Shown here piece by piece: positions 46,689 through 56,812 of a stretch of DNA of 64,000 bases (the first letter of the stretch is position 1; each line of letters starts with the position of its first letter). This stretch comes from Sinohyriopsis cumingii (taxonomy: Eukaryota > Mollusca > Bivalvia > Unionida > Unionidae): positions 95,290,951 to 95,354,950 of the forward strand of contig CM068825.1 in assembly GCA_028554795.2 (NCBI GenBank). The letters run 5' to 3'. A program made the position numbers and the translations under genes. Under the pieces are notes generated by a model. The model had not been told where the DNA came from. It did not search any database and saw nothing but the letters and a program-made list of their open reading frames with translations.

Positions 46689-47756
46689 CAAATTAACTGT
46701 CCTAGTTATACTTCTAACTTTAACAATTAATTACCAAAACACCAAGTGAAATTTGTTCCACTTTGGCACACATACAAAATATCAAACTAGCTTAATTATG
46801 AACAAACATAAGGGTCTTTTCCAGAATGTATACAAAATCATGTCGTAAAAAAAATAAACCAAACTTCAAGCCTTACTTTTTACTGATTCATTCATTCCAA
46901 AATCAGAAAATTCTCCTTTTTATAATGAAGTGAGGTGTTTCCCTTCTTAAATTTACATTTCCAGACCATCCCTTCACACAATCATATTAATGTGACAATA
47001 ACCAAAATTCTGTTCAAAAATTATTTCCACTCATAATCTGCTAAAGTTAATGCAACAGCACTTAGGAAAACAAAACAGAAAGAGAGGAATCTAAGATAAA
47101 CAGACCCTATACAGCAGCATGTCAACAATATAATTAGCTTTTATTCAGTCTGAATCTAAAAAAATTACTCACACATTTTGTACTTGACATCAGTGCAGAT
47201 GCAACAATCATCCAGTTTTAAGATTTTCAACTAGTTCAAACTTCACCATAAAATAACATCATGGTACTGGGAGTTCATCCTTTTATATTTCGTAACATCT
47301 TTTCTGCCAGTATACAGAATAATCGATGTCTCCTTTATATGGAGAATCTACATAATCACGAAATCAATTCTACATGAATATATAGTTTGTGGTAGGACCA
47401 TAAATAGGCCATGATCCATTGGTTTACAACTACATGTCAAGTACTACATACATTTACTTAGGTTTCCAGGTTTGCCCAGTAGTAGAATTTTATGCCATTT
47501 CTCCTTTTTATTTTTAGATACTTGGTGTGCATGTAATGTGTACAAAATATTAATAACAAAAGCAACAAGTCCTATCCTGATAGAAATTTGCTGTGGTGAG
47601 GTCTAAATTTAAACAATAGGAACATATTCTGTGCCATCTTCTTCATCATTAACAGGGGTTTTGAAAATTTCTTACAAAATTGTCAAGGAATTGCACATTT
47701 TGTAATTTATGTGAAATGTTGATGCATAAATGATTAAATATGCAAGGAATAATCAA
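46689..47756. other. No gene seen
   Basis: AT-rich spacer with no recognised feature. Confidence 0.45.
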
Positions 47757-47970
47757 ATTTTTCTGCACAAGATAGGCTATACATGGTGGCCAGTATAACT
47801 GGTGGAGGAAGAACACTGGAAAACCCAGGGAAGAACCACCGACCCACGAGAAGCTACCGGCAGGCTTTCCCACATACCCACGTTAGCCGAGCTTTGTACT
47901 CAAACCCATGCAGACAGAGGTGAGGTGGCAGTGATCTGGAATGGTGGGCGCTTTAGACCACTCGGGGCCA
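47757..47970 (-). mobile_element. SINE-1 copy, tail truncated
   Basis: Reverse orientation. GATAGGCTATACATGGTGGC, GGAGGAAGAACACTGGAAAA, CGACCCACGAGAAGCTACCG and GCGCTTTAGACCACTCGGGG are intact. The (CAA)n-GGCGTTAAACC tail end is missing. Another SINE-1 lies about 120 bases further on in the same orientation. Confidence 0.85.
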
Positions 47971-48091
47971 TGTCAAGGCAGGTGGCTTCTCAACATTATA
48001 CAACAAAACTTAACTGTAAATTAAGGGTGCATTCTCCCATAACTATGTTCTTTCCATCAAATTTTACTGCATGTATCTTTTCTACCACAAG

Positions 48092-48336
48092 GTGTTGTTG
48101 TTGCTCCAGGGTTTAATGTCATTTTTCATCACAACATAGGCTATAAATGGCGGCCAGTATAAATGGTGGAGAAGAACCCTGGAAAACACCAGGCAGAGCC
48201 ACCAACCCACGAGAAGTTAATGGGAATCTTTCTCATGTACCCACGTTATCCAAGCCTGAGACCTGAACCCACATAGACAGAGGTGAGATGGCAGTGATCC
48301 AGAAAAGTGAGTGCTTTAGACCACGCGTGGCCCCCA
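48092..48336 (-). mobile_element. SINE-1 copy
   Basis: Reverse orientation, from GTTGTTGTTGCTCCAGGGTT through ATAGGCTATAAATGGCGGCC and CACCAACCCACGAGAAG to GTGCTTTAGACCACG. Possible short flanking similarity (ACCACA) is too weak to call a target duplication. Confidence 0.85.
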
Positions 48337-48744
48337 CCACAGTGTGTGTATGTGTGAATGTCTGTACATGTGGCTGTGTATATGTGTAAGTGCATGTGTA
48401 CAATGGACTTGACTATGCTAACTTTAACTCCACTCCAAACTGAATCGGCTGACAGCAGTATAACTAACTTCCTGACAAAACTGATCCTTTACTGTCATAT
48501 CCGATTTAATGGCATTTATCAGTAGATACAGCCATAAACAACTAAAAACTGCACATCTTGTTGACTGATTAAATTAGGTCATTTCCTATATTAGGACTGT
48601 CCCAAAATGCACAAATTGCATTAAAATCATAAACAGTTGCAAAACATTGCAGTTACCCTCAAAAATGGCACTAAAAGTAGGCTGCTGCCCTAATAGCTTA
48701 TCTGAGGTATAAGTTGCTTTGTATCCTTTAATCATTTTGAGTAC
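48337..48744. other. No gene seen; imperfect TG-rich tract
   Basis: Imperfect (TG)n-rich sequence at about 48340-48402 (GTGTGTATGTGTGAATGTCT and on), then plain sequence up to the candidate open frame at 48745. Confidence 0.5.
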
Positions 48745-49191
48745 ATGTCTCTGAATAAGACCTTCACTTACTTGTACAGTGCCACCAAGAGTGAATCATT
48801 CAATTTCACTGTTGTGATGCCAAAAGAACCTTTGAGTGCCAGAAAGAAGCACCCCCACCACATCAGCCAGTTTCAGATATGGCTATCGGCTGTGGAAATT
48901 ACATCTCTGATCTCACAGGTGAATGTCAGCTTAACAGCCTCACATGTGTGCATACTGGTTCTGACACATGAAATAATATTATTTGACAAAATTTTCAGAT
49001 TCAGCCACGAAAATACCACTAGTCAGTCAAAGGTTTGGCTACAGCTTTTCTCTATACAAAAGAAAGGCTACTTTACCCTAGCCATGCAGATTGATGGTTC
49101 ACTGATCCACCAGGTGTCTATAGGGAGAAAACTGGTGAATGGAGTGTCCAGTCACCCTTCCACTGCTCACTGTGACCTTTTTACATGCTGA
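48745..49191 (+). CDS. Hypothetical 148-codon open frame, unrecognised
   Basis: One of the two longest frames in the window and the most coding-like outside the kindlin exon. It is less AT-rich than its surroundings, has a mixed amino-acid composition, and alternates hydrophobic and polar residues as in a beta-rich domain (QIWLSAVEITSLISQVNVS, VWLQLFSIQ, YFTLAMQIDGSLIHQVSIG). It starts at ATG and ends AHCDLFTC-stop. I cannot assign a domain. It could be a single-exon gene, an exon extended by chance, or a decayed piece of a gene or element. No promoter or splice evidence supports it, though TTTAATCATTTTGAG just upstream could weakly act as an acceptor. About 145 bases downstream lies a short tandem repeat carrying MITE copy 5. 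Confidence 0.3.
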   Translation: MSLNKTFTYLYSATKSESFNFTVVMPKEPLSARKKHPHHISQFQIWLSAVEITSLISQVNVSLTASHVCILVLTHEIILFDKIFRFSHENTTSQSKVWLQLFSIQKKGYFTLAMQIDGSLIHQVSIGRKLVNGVSSHPSTAHCDLFTC

Positions 49192-49294
49192 TCTGCTGCA
49201 ACTTATGTAATCAAATTAATCTCTATGGGGAGTGGTTTATCCTGGAGGACAAGAGAGGAATAAGCACAACCAACTTTATCAACCAGGTCAAAAA

Positions 49295-50040
49295 AAGGAG
49301 TTTAATACAGTTCCCTGAGTTGAGTGGGAGACAGTTTAACACATTGATCCCTGGAGGCTTTTATATCATTTTCGGCTGAAATCCAAGTAGGAAACACATT
49401 TTGAAAGCTATTTCTGAATACATTCTAATACATCTAGGTGATTTTCCAATAACCTAATGCCTAGTTGTGTTAGAAACATCATTTTTCATTGACTATTGGC
49501 TCGCACATGAGCAAAAGAGTAAAAGCTGGGAGGTTTTTCTTTCTTTTTTTCTTTTTGCTTAATGAACCCATTATTTTTGTACCGAGACCATTCTTTATTC
49601 CAAATGCCCATCTTATCCTACTTTTTGCAAAGGTTCATCTGTCTCTTTGCAGTTCATACCGGTCTGCCTTAGATCTGAGACAAAAAGGTCTAAAATCCAG
49701 ACACAAAATCGGATTCCAACCACGGGTGAATTTTGATTGAAAAAAATCGGGTCCAAAAATTGAGGTTTATCCCTCTGTATTTTGTAGTGCAACTAGAACT
49801 TCCAGATTATTTGGTATCATTGTAGAGCTACATCTATCTTTCTATAACACCACCCACTTTAGTGTATCATACATGACCATGATGCTACAGAGCTCAGCAG
49901 TAGGCTACTACCACCTGCCATGTAAACTCGTCGCCAGGGGTTAATGTGTTAATACAATTCCCTCAGTGGGAAACAGTTTAATACAATTCCCCCCAATGAG
50001 AAACTGCATATATACAATTCCCCCAGTGTATTAAATATTG
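49295..50040 (+). repeat. Approximately 30-bp tandem repeat interrupted by MITE copy 5
   Basis: Units of the form TTTAATACAATTCCCTCAGTGGGAAACAG occur at about 49300-49339 (as TTTAATACAGTTCCCTGAG..GGGAGACAG) and again at 49951-50040 (three more, diverging). The MITE lies exactly at the TTAA between units. Confidence 0.78.
49336..49952 (-). mobile_element. TTAA-flanked MITE, copy 5
   Basis: Reverse orientation, with TTAA at 49336-49339 and 49949-49952. The ends are CACATTGATCCCTGGAGG and CCAGGGGTTAATGTG. Removing it with one TTAA restores GACAGTTTAATACAATTCCC, which matches the next local unit AACAGTTTAATACAATTCCC. This is a second independent reading of the empty site. The 83-codon frame inside matches the equivalent region of copy 2 only as element sequence. 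Confidence 0.92.
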
Positions 50041-50401
50041 GGTTGATACATCAAGATACAACACTCATGATCTTAGCAAAAAGGCAGAGAAGCCACCCTT
50101 TTATGACTTTGTTCAAACTTCATATTTTAAATTTCATACTGACATTTACTAACTGACATAAGAACGTTTGGTTACAATTAAGTTTTTGTACTGGTTAACT
50201 CCACATATGCTATTGGTTAGTTTGCATTACATACTAAGGGAGGCAACTCATGAAATCCAATAAACGTCACTACGACAAAGCACTAAACTATCAGTTCAAT
50301 CTGCCAAGATGTAGACAGGATTAACATATCGGAACCTTGGCTAGAGAAGATATGTGTCCCCAATAACTAATCACCCTTAATTAAAGGTAGCCCCATTACA
50401 T
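50041..50401. other. No gene seen
   Basis: Plain AT-rich sequence between the tandem repeat and a weak exon candidate. Confidence 0.45.
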
Positions 50402-50577
50402 AGGGACTACAGTTGGCATGACCATACGATTTTTAATGTCCTGGCCATACATTTCACAACTTGCAATGACCAGCTTTGAGTCTAGTACAAACTCCAACAG
50501 ATAGCACTGGCCCACATGCCCTGTAACCGATGCGATGCGGCATACATGTGACACCATGTCATCTAACACTGCTTCTG
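50402..50577 (-). CDS. Weak candidate exon, unrecognised
   Basis: An open minus-strand stretch of about 58 codons with coding-like composition (EAVLDDMVSHVCRIASV, LEFVLDSKLVIASCEMYG). It is bounded by an acceptor-like ATATATAACAG next to the (TA)n tract and a donor-like GTAATG. DDMVSHVCRI recalls a segment preceding a P-loop in dynein heavy chains, but the expected P-loop sequence does not follow, so I do not assign it. It may be a chance frame. It lies on the same strand as the kindlin exon but resembles no kindlin segment I know. Confidence 0.22.

Positions 50578-50582
<5 letters not shown>

Positions 50583-50665
<83 letters not shown>
50583..50665. repeat. (TA)n microsatellite
   Basis: About 83 bases of uninterrupted (TA)n. 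The 118- and 88-codon frames passing through it on opposite strands owe their length to the repeat. Confidence 0.97.
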
Positions 50666-50667
<2 letters not shown>

Positions 50668-51589
50668 GTAATGTAATTTGCATTTCGTTAATTATTACAA
50701 GCCCTAAAATCCAGTCTCTATCAATCATCTTGAAGTATGCCATTTTTATCATCTATCAGGTTATCTTGCCTGCCTTCAGAAGAGCAAATTATTTCTTGTA
50801 ATCTCCTGTATAAAGCATCTAATTACATTTCCATACAAAATATATACTGGCTTTGAGCACAGAGAGTGATAAAACTAGGAATTTTGGTGCCATCTCAAAT
50901 AGCAATAATATGCACCACAGCACAACTTTCTGCCAAAATCACTTTGAAAATTCTAATTTAAGTACATACATGTGTAATTACATATAATGTCCAGATCCTG
51001 GAGCATCTATTCATAATGTTATCCAAAGCCAACAGTTGTATAATAATATCACAACTTCTTTATGACATCTTCGCAATAATATTACAATGTATACGTTATT
51101 CTCTACAAGACATACTGAAGACACATGTCTGGCCAAATTACAGCTCACGGAACTTGCCATTGTTTTTTTCTCCTACTGACCATGGCCTACAGACTGTTGA
51201 TTTTTATATTCCACAAATGAGTAAACTGAATTTTCTATTTATCTGGACATGACCAATTATGGTAAAAATGCTATGTACATGTACTCTGTACTGCAGTCAA
51301 CTGTTAACAGATTTAGGTGGGCTGAGGTTTGGCAGGGTGGGTGGGTGGAAGTGGTGCATCGAAAATCTATGCAACTGTAATTTGTCCGAGGAAAAAAAGT
51401 GAGACAGACTTGAAATTGTTTCTTTGCGCAATGATGTCTGCAACTGGACCCATCTTATTTTGTGATGAGTCTTCCCTACTCCACCTACTTCATAAAATAG
51501 ACTATGATGACTAATGACTTTGGCATCTGCTATCTTCTTCCCAAGAGGATGATTCTAGCAGAAAAAACAACATCCAGTGCCTATATATC
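50666..51589. other. No gene seen
   Basis: AT-rich. A G-rich run GGGTGGGTGGGTGG occurs near 51335. No recognised repeat or coding domain. Confidence 0.45.
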
Positions 51590-51963
51590 CTATGTACTCA
51601 CTTATAAGTTAAGTGAAACTGCAAACAAAAAAGATCCTGATGCGCTGAGGCATAATGCACCTGCAAATCAGGCTATATGTTGTTTGTTCTACTGATTACT
51701 CCTAACAAACTACATAGACCCAGAAAGCAGATCTGGGTCTGTGTGGTTTGCAGATGGAACTGTATAAAAGCAAGTACATATGGTACTCACATCCAAAAGC
51801 AAAGACCCAGATATGTTGTGGCATAATGTGTGAGTTGATCCGGTCTAAGTAATTTGTAAGGGTAATCAACAGAGCAATCGCCTGGAACATTATGCAACAG
51901 CAGATCAGGGTCAATATTGTTTGCAGTTGGACCCGACTTGTAAATGAGTATACACAAACAAGA
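51590..51963. mobile_element. Two adjacent MITE family P copies
   Basis: First copy about 51590-51785: CTATGTACTCACTTATAAGT at the left and GTATAAAAGCAAGTACATAT at the right, with AGCAGATCTGGGTCTGTGTG inside. A second copy follows to 51963, with GCAAAGACCCAGATATGTTG, ACAGCAGATCAGGGTCAATA, GCAGTTGGACCCGACTTGTA and AATGAGTATACA. Their order suggests insertion of one next to or into the other, or a tandem duplication. Confidence 0.7.
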
Positions 51964-52407
51964 TAAGCACATCCTTGGTCTGCATGCATATCTTGGCAAG
52001 ATTAGTGGGTCAGCAATGATCTAACACTGAACAATTTCTGGAAATCTACAGATTTCGGTATGTTTTGTTACATCCAGGTGATAATGAAGATATTTTTATC
52101 CAGATGTACATCTACAAGGATAATGCCACAGCTACAAATCATCACACTTGTACAATTATATACATGTACATGTAAACAGTATTCTAAAAACATTTTGGGC
52201 ACAAAACTTTTCAGCTCAGCCTCAAAACTGTGATAATATTAATACATAAAAAACACTTATGATGCAAAATTGGTAAAACCAGTCAATAAAATCATGAAAC
52301 TTCAAGTTTACTCCCAAATGGTATCAGTAATATTCAAATGTAACAATAGGCACATAAGTAAATGAATGATATATATTCTACAACAAAAAAATACATTGCA
52401 CTCTAAA
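51964..52407. other. No gene seen
   Basis: AT-rich spacer with no recognised feature. Confidence 0.45.
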
Positions 52408-53060
52408 ACAAGAGTCCCTCAAAGGGACTGACACTCTACTGGCCTAATGAATTTCCAAGAATTAAAGATAAGACCATTTCTTCAAATGTAAAGTGTTGAA
52501 AAATTATCAAAATAAAGGGATGGAAATCAAGGGAGAAAGTGGTTACGTTGCTGAATATTCATTTGATAATTATGTTGAAAATAACTGTTAGTAAATATCT
52601 CTTTATAACAGTAAAGTTTGTTGTTCTTCATAAATTACCTTGAAGATAAACTATAAAAAGATCATTATAAATAGTAATCCACATGGTTTCCGTACACTTA
52701 ACATGTACCGCTGAACACGAGGAGTATTACATTACTAGTTTTTTGTGTTGAATTGAATATACATTAAAATTTCATTGTTCATTCTATTAAAAAAATCAAG
52801 ATTTTCAAGATTTTTTTAAAAAAAGGCTAACATTCATTCAAAGAATAAGAATGCCAAGACCTGGGTTGTTTTCATTTGTTTTATTCTTGTCATTAAATAG
52901 ATCAACCACAATTACAGCAGAATGTTAAAAAAATAGTTCAAAGACTGAATTTATCTTAAGTTCAGAAAATATTTATTTTTTTAAAATTAAAAATGTATTG
53001 TCTGTCTTGGCCCATTTTCATTTAAACACACCATCAGAATCAGCATCATGAAAGTAATTC
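52408..53060 (+). repeat. Locus G: leader and decayed units of the leader/array/tail family
   Basis: A well-preserved leader at 52408-52510 (CAAGAGTCCCTCAAAGGGAC, TGACACTCTACTGGCC, GAATTTCCAAGAATTAAAG, GTAAAGTGTTGAAAAA). A decayed unit appears near 52796 (ATCAAGATTTTCAAGA) and a CCATTTTCATTTAAACACAC block near 53012. No tail was found. The middle part is too diverged to align. Confidence 0.6.
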
Positions 53061-54659
53061 TAAAATTTCTACTCATCCTTGAGCCAACCGCTGAGTGTCA
53101 ACTAGGCAATTTTGAGCTCACTACAAACTATTGATCTCACTTCACCATTATGATGCAAATCCATAATACAAAGCTTTTCATTCACTCAGTATACTTTTTG
53201 TTTGATTATACTTTTTGTTTGATTAATTCACTCTCCATGATCACATTTACAAATGAATAGGATTCATTACCAATCAATATATATACTTTAATGATGTTAA
53301 GTAGATAACATTTAGAAACCATATTCGAGTGGTCAAATAAAATAGATTGATTTTGAGACATGAGTGATTGCATGTGTTAATGCAGGTAGGATATGCATGA
53401 TTCTGAGCTTTGTACTGTACTTCCATACTTGATTTGATACAAAAGACATACTTAATGCAAATGATAAAACAAAACGTGTTTCTTTGAATCAGTTTTGATA
53501 ATACAACAAACACTTCCCAAAAACGAAGATCACAATTCAACCAGCACTTAATTAAGTTCTCACAGAAACGTTTGTAGGTATCAATGTGATGATTGATGGA
53601 CTCTTTTCATTTTTTAATAGAACTCAATTAGGTTCTCAAAGAAGTGCTCACAGGTATCAGAGTGTCAGTCACTTGACTCTTTCCAAGTTTCAATAAAAGA
53701 GAACATACCATAATTATACTGCTTACATTGAAACAGAATTATAAGATTAAAGGTATTTTTCCATTAAAATCAAACCAATTATGAAATTTCTTCTTAAAAT
53801 TTCACAATGCTGATTCTAACATTTTGGACTCTAATGGCCATTTTCAATGCAAAGAAAGCAATATATCAAGGTTTTATTCACCAATTCTGATCACGATTTT
53901 CTTCAACTTCAATACAGAGAGGCCAATTTTTTTAATAAATATTTTCTTCATTAAAAGACAAGGAATCTATGCCTGATACTGCATTACAAGCAGGATCTTG
54001 AGTAATTAGGATTAGTTGTCAATGGAGCAGTGTAACTCAACTTCTAGCAGACCACAAAAGAAGAGCACATCAATACACCAATAGTTTGTTTATCCATCAT
54101 TAGTAGTCAACAGCTTTCTCTTTCACATGATGCAATTTTTTAGTTTAAATGTCTCTTACAAGTATATATTTTAAAATCATTCTAGTTCAATGGTGCTTCT
54201 TAATACGTTTATCACTATGATGATAATGGGTATAAAAAGAAAGACACCAACCGAAATAAAACTAATAGATTACTGTGTCATAAAGACATATGATGAGAAC
54301 TGGTTCAGTATGGTGTTGACCTTTGCTCTAACTGGGCTATTTTGGAATTTTTCTAAACAAAAAGCAATTCAAAACATAACAATTTAGGCAGAATTTTCTT
54401 CAAAACTAAGAAGGCAGCAGCAGTTGCTTTTCAATAATTATGTCAAGTAATTTTAAAGCTAAAATAACTGAAATACAATGAAAGCTAATTGTAGAAAGTG
54501 AAATTATGTTTTTATTAATGGCAAGAACTGATAGGAAGTCTTTATGTCATGATGAATTATCACCTGTAAACATACCCTTTAGTCTCTCTTTCCTTAGTCC
54601 TACAGTGTAAGACATCAAATCTGATATTTATGATTTGGGGTTGCTGTCTTACTACCTAA
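53061..54659. other. No gene seen
   Basis: AT-rich spacer. The 88-codon minus frame at 53274-53540 has no recognisable domain. A block ATTAGGTTCTCA..GAAG..TCACAGGTATCA is loosely duplicated near 53553 and 53629. Confidence 0.45.
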
Positions 54660-54828
54660 ACACTGGCACTATACATCATAACTAAAAAGCAATGGTTTGA
54701 AGCCTACAAATGGATCAGCCCAGGTCAACAGCTGGTGTGTGTCCTTGAGTAGTTGTTCCACCTTCCTCAGCAGCAATAACCTATCTGTGTTTCTGGGCTT
54801 AAAACACCAAACCAAACAAATAGCTTTC
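54660..54828 (+). mobile_element. SINE-3 copy, diverged
   Basis: AATGGTTTGAAGCCTACAAA gives a B-box-like start. GATCAGCCCAGGTCAACAGC and GTGTGTGTCCTTGAGTAGTT follow in SINE-3 order. It ends in ACACCAAACCAAACAAA. The A-box half is poorly preserved. Confidence 0.68.
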
Positions 54829-55719
54829 TCCAGCGACATAACCTGATGTAGCCCAATTAATCCTTTGTACTACATAAAAGAGAACAGACATTCAAAATAA
54901 TACTACCCAATTTTATCAGGAAATGTGTTGTTATTTTTCTGTCTTAAATAAACAAACAAGTTAGTCTGATCAAAAAAGTCTGAGCCAAAAATAAGCTGTC
55001 AAATTACACAATATGAGCAGTCAGCACTGAAATCCTTTCATCTTGATAAAGCACTAGTTTGCCCAATGATCTTTTGATGAAACAACCATGTGTAAACCAA
55101 GCTATTGAACCACAGCTTATTAAATTACAGGGCAATGCCTAGTTTCATGCAATTCACACAATTACTGTCAAATTCAAATGATAGTTTTAAACTTCTGAAT
55201 GGCTTTACACTTGTAGAACATAACGAAAGATGTAACATAAAAAAACACGTTTGAGTGCAAGGTGAAGATAAATTTGTTATATAAGAAATAATAGGTCAAG
55301 TATGTGAAATCAATACGTTTAGGTCTGGTGTGATTCATAAGTGAAAATTTCAAACTTGAAAATATTGACTGAAATAAACTTTATGCCAGACTAGTATACT
55401 GCAAAGCACACTCCCTAAAGTCCTGCAATGAAAGATGTACCCCCAGATACTTATGTTGTTTGGGTCAACGTCTTACTTCCAAAATAAATGGCATTGCGTT
55501 GTATGTTCCTCTGTCAACTAATGGAGGAACTTGAGTCCAAATTTTCAGCAATATCTCACACTTGGGAGTCCATACTATTACTTTTCCACTAATTAAAATA
55601 TAATTCTTTTAGTTGTACTATATTTATTAGATGTCTTTTTCCTCATGGAATAAAATTCTGAAACAAGTAAGTGGACAAGTTTTCAAATTCCACTGAAACA
55701 CATTTGAGTTTGATGAAAT
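54829..55719. other. No gene seen
   Basis: AT-rich spacer with no recognised feature. Confidence 0.45.
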
Positions 55720-55890
55720 GTGTTGGTAGCCAATGAATGCCAAAGTTGGGCAAATTTGGAATATGTTTCTTAAACAAAATGAATAAAAACATACTAATGT
55801 TGACAAGCACAATCAGATAGCTTTATTTTATTAATGAAACATTACTCTCCTTTAAATGACTGTGGCATCCCTCAGCTACCATGTCATATT
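55720..55890. repeat. Repeat Q, copy 2
   Basis: Matches 21660-21845 in block order: CCAATGAATGCCAAAGTT, GTTTCTTAAACAAAATGAAT, CAGATAGCTTTATTTTATTA and TGTGGCATCCCTCAGCTACC. It runs straight into array D. Confidence 0.55.
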
Positions 55891-56345
55891 AGATATCAGA
55901 CTGGCACTGAATTCATTTAAGACCAATTTTGGAGCCCATAACGGATGTCAGATTGGTACGTTCTCACTTTCGACAAACTAGACATCATAAAAGGTCTTTA
56001 AGTGAAAACCCAATTTTGATTTGACCATTCAGCAAGAGTTTCAAGATGGCTGCCATGGTGGCCATACTGAACGTCAGATAAGCACCATTTTTATTTAGAA
56101 CCTACTAAACATCATAAATCTTTCAGTGAAAACCCCATACTGATATGACCATCTATTCAGGAGCAGCAGCAATAATAAAAAAATATTCAAAATGGAAGCC
56201 ATGGTGGACCTTCCATCAGCAATTTTCATTCAGGACTAACTAAACATCAAAAGTCAGTGAACCCCTTACTAATATGACCATCCATTCTGAAGAAGACTCG
56301 ATAAGACTTCAGACAGCCATTGTGGCCCCTCTCTCACCACCCACA
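55891..56345 (+). repeat. Array D of the leader/array/tail family, about 4 units
   Basis: GACATCATAAAAGGTCTTTA, GTTTCAAGATGGCTGCCATG, GTGGCCATACTGAACGTCAG, AGCACCATTTTTATTTAGAA and CATCTATTCAGGAGCAGCAG mark the units. No leader or tail is clearly attached. The next family member, with leader and tail, begins only about 70 bases further on. Confidence 0.75.
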
Positions 56346-56411
56346 AATATTAAATCTTAAGTCCCTTAAGCCAACAAACAAAACTACAATGTGACCATGG
56401 AAAGATCATGT

Positions 56412-56812
56412 AAATTAAAACAATAGTCCCTTGAAGGGACTGATGGGCCAAAAAGAATTCCCATGAATTTAAGGCCATATCTTGCTCTTAAATGTCAGAA
56501 GGGCCACAGTGGCTTAGTGGTGAGCATGAAGGACTAATGACCAAAAGGTTTGTGTCCTACCATTTGACCTGCCTGTGTCAGCTACCATGGTGCATTCCAT
56601 GGCAAGGCACTTCACTCCAGTTGAATGTCCAGATAGGATATGATGTGTGCAAAGTTTTAAGACATTTTTCCAAGTAGTTCTGGAAGGTTAATTACAACAA
56701 ATTTGTACTAATCAACAGATGGACATTGGACATCAGAAGATGAATGACAAACAATGGACAACAGACCATCCTATAAGCTCTTGTGGTAAATAAGCAATAG
56801 AACTAATAAGAT
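56412..56812 (+). repeat. Locus E: leader and tail of the same family without an array, split by a SINE
   Basis: Leader CAATAGTCCCTTGAAGGGAC, GGGCCAAAAAGAATTCCCAT and GAATTTAAGGCCATATC at 56412-56500. The SINE-3 at about 56501-56660 follows, then directly the tail: AGTTCTGGAAGG, AATTACAACAAATTTGTACT, CAACAGATGGACATTGGACA, GGACAACAGACCATCC and CAATAGAACTAATAAG. No array unit lies between leader and tail. Confidence 0.75.
56501..56660 (+). mobile_element. SINE-3 copy inside locus E
   Basis: The A box CACAGTGGCTTAGTGGTGAG is good. The B-box region AGGTTTGTGTCCTACC is degenerate. TGTCAGCTACCATGGTGCAT and GGCAAGGCACTTCACTCCAG match the family body. Edges are approximate and no clean target duplication was found. 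Confidence 0.75.

Noticed and set aside
48745..49191. Assignment to a FAMeT-like, MAM or laminin-G-type domain
   Set aside because: Loose patterning only. No diagnostic residues could be matched, so it is left as unknown.
50402..50577. Dynein heavy chain exon
   Set aside because: Only about ten residues (DDMVSHVCRI) recall the family. The conserved P-loop region expected next is absent.
50396..50801. 118- and 88-codon frames through the (TA)n tract
   Set aside because: Their length comes from (TA)n, which is open in several frames. Only the non-repeat part at 50402-50577 is kept, as a weak candidate.
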